Of a stretch of DNA of 64,000 nt, positions 60,113 through 64,000 are shown piece after piece. The position numbers and the translations under genes were made by a program. The number at the start of each line of letters is the position of its first letter. Position 1 is the stretch's first letter. The DNA comes from Hydrogenoanaerobacterium saccharovorans (GTDB lineage Bacteria; Bacillota; Clostridia; Oscillospirales; Ruminococcaceae). The notes below the pieces were generated by a model, which searched no databases, was not told where the DNA came from, and saw nothing but the letters and a program-made list of their open reading frames with translations. The DNA lies in contig NZ_RKRD01000003.1 in assembly GCF_003814745.1 (NCBI RefSeq), positions 124,001-188,000 of the forward strand. Reading direction: 5' to 3'.

Positions 60113-61714
60113 TTGTACAAACTTCTGATTGTGGATGACGAGGCAATTACACGCAACGGAATTATAAAACATGTCCCTTTTGAAAAGTACGAGATTACCC
60201 AAATTTCGCAGGCAGATGATGGCGTAAATGCATTAGAACTTGCTAAAAGTTTTTGCCCCGACATTGTACTTTCGGATATTAAAATGCCTCGTATGGACGG
60301 CATAACCTTTGCCAATGAACTTAAAAAGCTTAACCCTGGCTGTATGCTTATTTTTATGAGTGCATACAGCGATAAAGAATATTTTAAAAAAGCAATCAAG
60401 TTAAAAGCAGTTAGCTATGTTGAAAAGCCCATAGATATCGACGAGCTGGAAGCCGCTTTAAAAAACGCAGTGGAAGAAGTGCGCAGGCACATCAGCCGTG
60501 AAAATATTTCTACACGCATGGATAAGGTGTTGGAAGAAAGCCGCGGACTTTTCAACAATCAACTTGCCTTATTGTTGATAAAACCGGAAACATCGGTAAA
60601 AGAAATCGAAGAAAAAATTGCGCTTATGAATATGGATATTCCGTTGGACGGTAGCTTTGTAACGCTGCTGATTAAAATTCAAAGCACAAGCATCATCACG
60701 CCGAAAGAGACCGAAACCATCCGCGAAAACGTGTTTGAGGTGCTCAACGAGGTGATTGGCACGATGGAAGAACGGGCTTTGTGGGCGTATCGTGGCAACA
60801 ACCAAATTGTTCTTCATTTATTTGCCCCGCATAATCAAAGGCACAGGCTGTCTCCAGAGCGATTGGTTCATTTTGCAGAGCAAATTTATATCCGCGAAAA
60901 TCAGGTGAACCCTATTTCCATTGCAATCGGTAACGTTGTTTCGGGCATCGAACAAATCAGCCATTCCTACATCAGCGCCGCAGTTGTGCTGCAAAAGCTG
61001 TTTTTTAAACAGGGAATCCCAGTCGATTATTACCGCGGAGAACAAGAGGAAAAAGCTTACACCTTTGATAGTAACCTTACAGAGCAGTTTACAGAGCTGC
61101 TTGAAAAGGGCAAACAAAGCGAGGCGGTGGAGTTTGTAAGTACTTTAACAGCGGCAGTGATGGCATGCACCAATACGCATATCAATACCATTAAAAACGA
61201 GTATTACCATTTGCTTTGCGTGGTAGAAAAATACGCCGCCAGCAGGTTTGCCGGGCAGGGCGAGCACGGCGGCTCCAACGACCTTGTTTGGAATGTAGTT
61301 GCCTGTACCGAAAGCCTCAGTGAGCTTTCGCGCTACCTCACAGGTAAAATTAACCGTTATTTCTGCGAGCTGCACGACCAAAACAATAACGATGCAATTG
61401 CACTGAAAATACAAAAATACATTTCGTTCAACTATCAGAACTCTGCGCTTTCCATTGAAGAAATCAGCGATGAAGTGGGCATGTCGCCTGCGTATTTGTG
61501 TGTGCTTTTTAAAGCCCAAACCGCTAAGACCATCAATGGCTGGATAACCGATGTACGTATGGAAAAGGCAAAAGAACTATTGAAAGACGGCAAGGTAAAA
61601 ATAAGCGAAATTGCCAAGCGGTGCGGTTATAATGATTCGGATTATTTTGCAAAAGTCTTTAAAAAGATGGCAGATTGTTCTCCAAGCGAATACCGTAAAA
61701 AGTATATTATCTGA
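60113..61714 (+). CDS. AraC-type response regulator (YesN-like)
   Basis: A 533-residue response regulator. The receiver domain (1-120) has acidic D8-D9, phosphoacceptor D55 (DIVLSDIKMPRMDG) and VEKPID (Lys switch). The middle 130-420 is helical, uncharacterised. The C-terminal AraC helix-turn-helix pair shows SIEEISDEVGMSPAYLCVLFK and KISEIAKRCGYNDSDYFAKVFKK, then SPSEYRKKY. TTG start after GGGGGTGAA, two bases after the sensor stop. It likely binds direct repeats such as those at 54729. Confidence 0.9.
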   Translation: MYKLLIVDDEAITRNGIIKHVPFEKYEITQISQADDGVNALELAKSFCPDIVLSDIKMPRMDGITFANELKKLNPGCMLIFMSAYSDKEYFKKAIKLKAVSYVEKPIDIDELEAALKNAVEEVRRHISRENISTRMDKVLEESRGLFNNQLALLLIKPETSVKEIEEKIALMNMDIPLDGSFVTLLIKIQSTSIITPKETETIRENVFEVLNEVIGTMEERALWAYRGNNQIVLHLFAPHNQRHRLSPERLVHFAEQIYIRENQVNPISIAIGNVVSGIEQISHSYISAAVVLQKLFFKQGIPVDYYRGEQEEKAYTFDSNLTEQFTELLEKGKQSEAVEFVSTLTAAVMACTNTHINTIKNEYYHLLCVVEKYAASRFAGQGEHGGSNDLVWNVVACTESLSELSRYLTGKINRYFCELHDQNNNDAIALKIQKYISFNYQNSALSIEEISDEVGMSPAYLCVLFKAQTAKTINGWITDVRMEKAKELLKDGKVKISEIAKRCGYNDSDYFAKVFKKMADCSPSEYRKKYII

Positions 61715-61744
61715 TGTTTGAATACCCGAAAGGAGGAGAGAACG

Positions 61745-63532
61745 TTGAAACGCTTTAATTTGGTGAAAATATTCTTTCGCGATATGCAGTTAAAATACAA
61801 GCTGATCCTCTCCTTTTTGGTACTGATTATTGTGCCTTTGGTTGTGCAGAACGTTGTTACTTTCGGTAAAATTTCGCAGGTGCTGGAGGAACGCATTATC
61901 TTTTCTGCCTCGCAGGTTTTTGCGCAAACAACCGATTTTGTGACATATAAAATCAATAAGATTATTGATATTTCTGAGCAGATTGCCGTAAATGAATCGG
62001 TAAAATCCATGCTTGAAAAACCGCTGACTGATTATCCTTTGGAGGAACAATACGAGGATATTGACAAAATGCGCGGGTATCTCAGTTCGTTTCGCAACGT
62101 AGAAGATATCTACAACGTGTGCCTGTATGTGCGCGATGAAGTGGCGCATGCCGATGTAGACGGCGACATTGCGTCCTTCTCAAGTGCGCGCAACACACAA
62201 TGGTACCGCCAGTTGCCGGGTGCAGACGGCAATGTTTTTATGGTGCCACCCGAATATTATCAGCCGCGCGTAGGCGAAACAAATAAACAAAACGTTCTGT
62301 CTGTAGTACGCCGTATATCGGGTACCGATAACTACCTCGACACCATCGGTTATCTTCGCATCGATTTTTTAGAATCCAAAATCAAAAATATTTTATCCAA
62401 TGCAAATTCAATCGACGGCAGCTTTACGTATATACAAAACAGAGATTATCGCATTGTAATTACAACAGAAGATGAAATGATTGAAAAATACCGCATCAGT
62501 ATGTCGCTGATGGACAGTATCTCAAAAGCAAATGACTGGACCGTAACCAACTTGTCAGGCGAAAAAGTATATGTTCGCTCGCAAAAGATTGACAGAACCG
62601 ACTGGACCGTGATTACGGTGATACCTGCCGCATACGTGTTCCGTGAGATTATAGAGATTAACAACTTTATGACGGTGTTTTTATCGGTGATTGCGGTGAT
62701 TGCGGTGGCGCTTTCTATTTTTATAGCGGTGAATATTGCAAAACGTTTGCACCATTTGTCGCAGAAAATGACTATGGTGACGGAAAACGTGTTTGAAGAA
62801 TATACCGATGAAAAAGACAGTAAAGATGAAATCGGTGAGCTTGCCGAAAGCTACAATTACATGGTGGGGCGCATTTCTAAAATGGCAAAGGAACAGTACC
62901 AATCCGGCCAGGAGCTGAAAACTGCCGAACTCAAGGCACTTCAGGCGCAAATTAACCCTCATTTTCTGTACAATACACTGGATATGATTAATTGGATGTC
63001 ATACGAAGACAAAGGCGCGGAAATTCGCAAAATTATTAAGGCGCTGTCAACCTTTTATAAACTCAGCCTCAGCAAGGGCAACAGTGTTATTTCTATTCGA
63101 GATGAACTTTACCATGTATCACTGTATATGAGCATACAGAATTATCGCCTGCAAAACGCAATCGATTTTACTATCGAATGCCCCGAATACCTCAAAGATT
63201 ACAGTATCCCTAAAATTACACTGCAACCAATTGTAGAAAATGCAATTTTGCATGGCATCCAAGGGCGCGAAAATAAAAGGGGTTCCATATCTATTTCGGT
63301 TACAGAGCAGGATGAATATATCTATATTTACACACATGATGACGGTGTGGGTATCCCTGCAGACCGTTTGGATGCCATTCTTGACCACGAAAGCACAAAA
63401 GGTTTTGGGCTGAAAAACATCAATACCCGTATGATGCTGTCGTTTAACTACCTCAGCGGAATTTCTATCGAGAGCGAAGTAGGGGTTGGCACCACGGTAA
63501 TTGTTAAGATCCTGAAAAAAATTCAGGAATAA
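61745..63532 (+). CDS. YesM-type sensor histidine kinase
   Basis: A 595-residue membrane kinase. First membrane segment about 22-42 (LILSFLVLIIVPLVVQNVV), an extracellular dCache-like domain to about 310, second segment (FMTVFLSVIAVIAVALSIFI), HAMP, then the His-kinase box ALQAQINPHFLYNTLDMINW with H406, and a HATPase_c domain (LQPIVENAILHGI, DDGVGIP, GFGLKNINTRM). TTG start at 61745 after AAAGGAGGAG; the frame is open from 61718 without a better site. Completes the three-component unit. Confidence 0.92.
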   Translation: MKRFNLVKIFFRDMQLKYKLILSFLVLIIVPLVVQNVVTFGKISQVLEERIIFSASQVFAQTTDFVTYKINKIIDISEQIAVNESVKSMLEKPLTDYPLEEQYEDIDKMRGYLSSFRNVEDIYNVCLYVRDEVAHADVDGDIASFSSARNTQWYRQLPGADGNVFMVPPEYYQPRVGETNKQNVLSVVRRISGTDNYLDTIGYLRIDFLESKIKNILSNANSIDGSFTYIQNRDYRIVITTEDEMIEKYRISMSLMDSISKANDWTVTNLSGEKVYVRSQKIDRTDWTVITVIPAAYVFREIIEINNFMTVFLSVIAVIAVALSIFIAVNIAKRLHHLSQKMTMVTENVFEEYTDEKDSKDEIGELAESYNYMVGRISKMAKEQYQSGQELKTAELKALQAQINPHFLYNTLDMINWMSYEDKGAEIRKIIKALSTFYKLSLSKGNSVISIRDELYHVSLYMSIQNYRLQNAIDFTIECPEYLKDYSIPKITLQPIVENAILHGIQGRENKRGSISISVTEQDEYIYIYTHDDGVGIPADRLDAILDHESTKGFGLKNINTRMMLSFNYLSGISIESEVGVGTTVIVKILKKIQE

Positions 63533-63594
63533 ACCTGTAAAGCGAGTAGAGCGGTGTATTCGTAACAAACTAAAGGCATCGATACGGGTTTGAG

Positions 63595-63864
63595 GTGAGA
63601 ACAATCAAACAAGAATTTATAGCGGTCATTAAAAAAGTACCGGATATCGATGGTGCCTATGTGGAAATACCATTTGATGTAAAAGCGGTGTTCGGCAAAG
63701 GCAGAGTTAAGGTACATGCTACCATTGATGGCGAGCCTTATGACGGCAGCCTTGTCCGTATGGGAACACCCTGCCATATTATCGGTATCCGCAAGGATAT
63801 TCGGGCAAAAATAGGTAAGCAGGCTGGCGATACCGTACACGTAACGGTGGAAGAACGAGAGTAA
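63595..63864 (+). CDS. DUF1905 domain protein
   Basis: An 86-89-residue DUF1905 protein. The sequence is strongly conserved for the family: VIKKVPDIDGAYVEIPFDVK, VFGKGRVKVHATIDGEPYDG, GTPCHIIGIRKDIRAKIGKQ and AGDTVHVTVEER. The only standard start is GTG at 63595, but that is inside a strong GAGGTGA ribosome site; the site is properly spaced for ATC at 63604, which would give IKQEFIAVIKK. So the start is uncertain, and ATC is possible. Confidence 0.85.
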   Translation: MRTIKQEFIAVIKKVPDIDGAYVEIPFDVKAVFGKGRVKVHATIDGEPYDGSLVRMGTPCHIIGIRKDIRAKIGKQAGDTVHVTVEERE

Positions 63865-64000
63865 GGTTTAATAAACGCAGATTCTTTTCAATAATATATG
63901 TAAATAAATTGTTAATTTTAAGCTTTTTTGTAGTTATTGCAACCTTGGATTTGTGGTATAAGTATGCGCGCATATTTTACTAAATTATTTTAAAGGAAGT
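63865..64000. other. AT-rich end of window with ribosome site of the next gene
   Basis: AT-rich intergenic DNA. A possible -10 (TATAAG at 63957) lies behind TTGCAA (63937) with a short 14-base spacer. The window stops at AAAGGAAGT, a ribosome binding site whose gene lies outside. Confidence 0.5.

Overview
The window looks like the chromosome of an anaerobic, probably spore-forming member of the Clostridia, most likely Oscillospiraceae/Ruminococcaceae-like. The reasons are moderate GC, strong AGGAGG-type ribosome sites, very frequent TTG starts, a SigH-type sigma factor, a glycyl-radical enzyme with its activase, a bacterial hemerythrin, ROK and YesMN-type sugar regulators, and PBSX-like phage genes. 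The genus cannot be fixed from the sequence alone.

Layout. Positions 1-5.1 kb hold housekeeping genes: a SigH-like sigma factor, a zinc-ribbon protein, ComFB, DUF1858, trmK, a Nif3-like protein and rqcH. From 5.2 to 12.3 kb come an amino-acid permease, an orphan sugar-binding lipoprotein, glycogen phosphorylase, and on the minus strand a TfoX C-terminal protein and pyridoxamine kinase. From 12.29 to 24.54 kb a compact minus-strand operon encodes both phases of a contractile-tailed phage particle (terminase, portal, protease/scaffold, capsid, connectors, sheath, tube, hub, spike, baseplate, fibre). It has no integrase, repressor, replication or lysis gene and no recognisable tape measure. This domesticated, gene-transfer-agent-like or PBSX-like element is the most unusual large structure here. 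From 24.6 to 30.5 kb lie trmL, degV, the glycolytic genes pgk-tpiA-gpmI, a small membrane protein and initiator tRNA-fMet.

From 31.2 to 34.9 kb is a peptide-end-processing operon: an M29-like aminopeptidase, DUF969 and DUF979 (likely a two-part 5-oxoproline transporter) and pyroglutamyl peptidase. From 35 to 43.6 kb are miscellaneous genes, including an UppS-family enzyme whose only sensible start is ATC, a hemerythrin-CheX fusion, a CheW protein interrupted by a zinc-binding CZB domain, a metallophosphoesterase, and several very small proteins.

From 43.6 to 63.5 kb is a 20-kb sugar-utilisation region. Two ROK repressors flank a ROK kinase and a SIS isomerase. Then come a glycyl-radical enzyme activase, a glycyl-radical enzyme with an eliminase-type GCxEP active site, an FGGY kinase, a class I phosphomannose-isomerase-like protein, a DUF4432 epimerase-like protein, a ribose-type ABC importer, and a three-component sensor (membrane-anchored solute-binding protein, AraC-type response regulator, YesM-type histidine kinase). 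Well-placed operators and activator-type direct repeats suggest three regulatory inputs: ROK repression of kinase/isomerase, ROK repression of the radical-enzyme operon, and YesN-type activation of the importer. The substrate is not identifiable from sequence; a sugar, anhydrosugar or deoxysugar dehydrated by radical chemistry is the natural hypothesis. The window ends with a DUF1905 gene and the ribosome site of the next gene.
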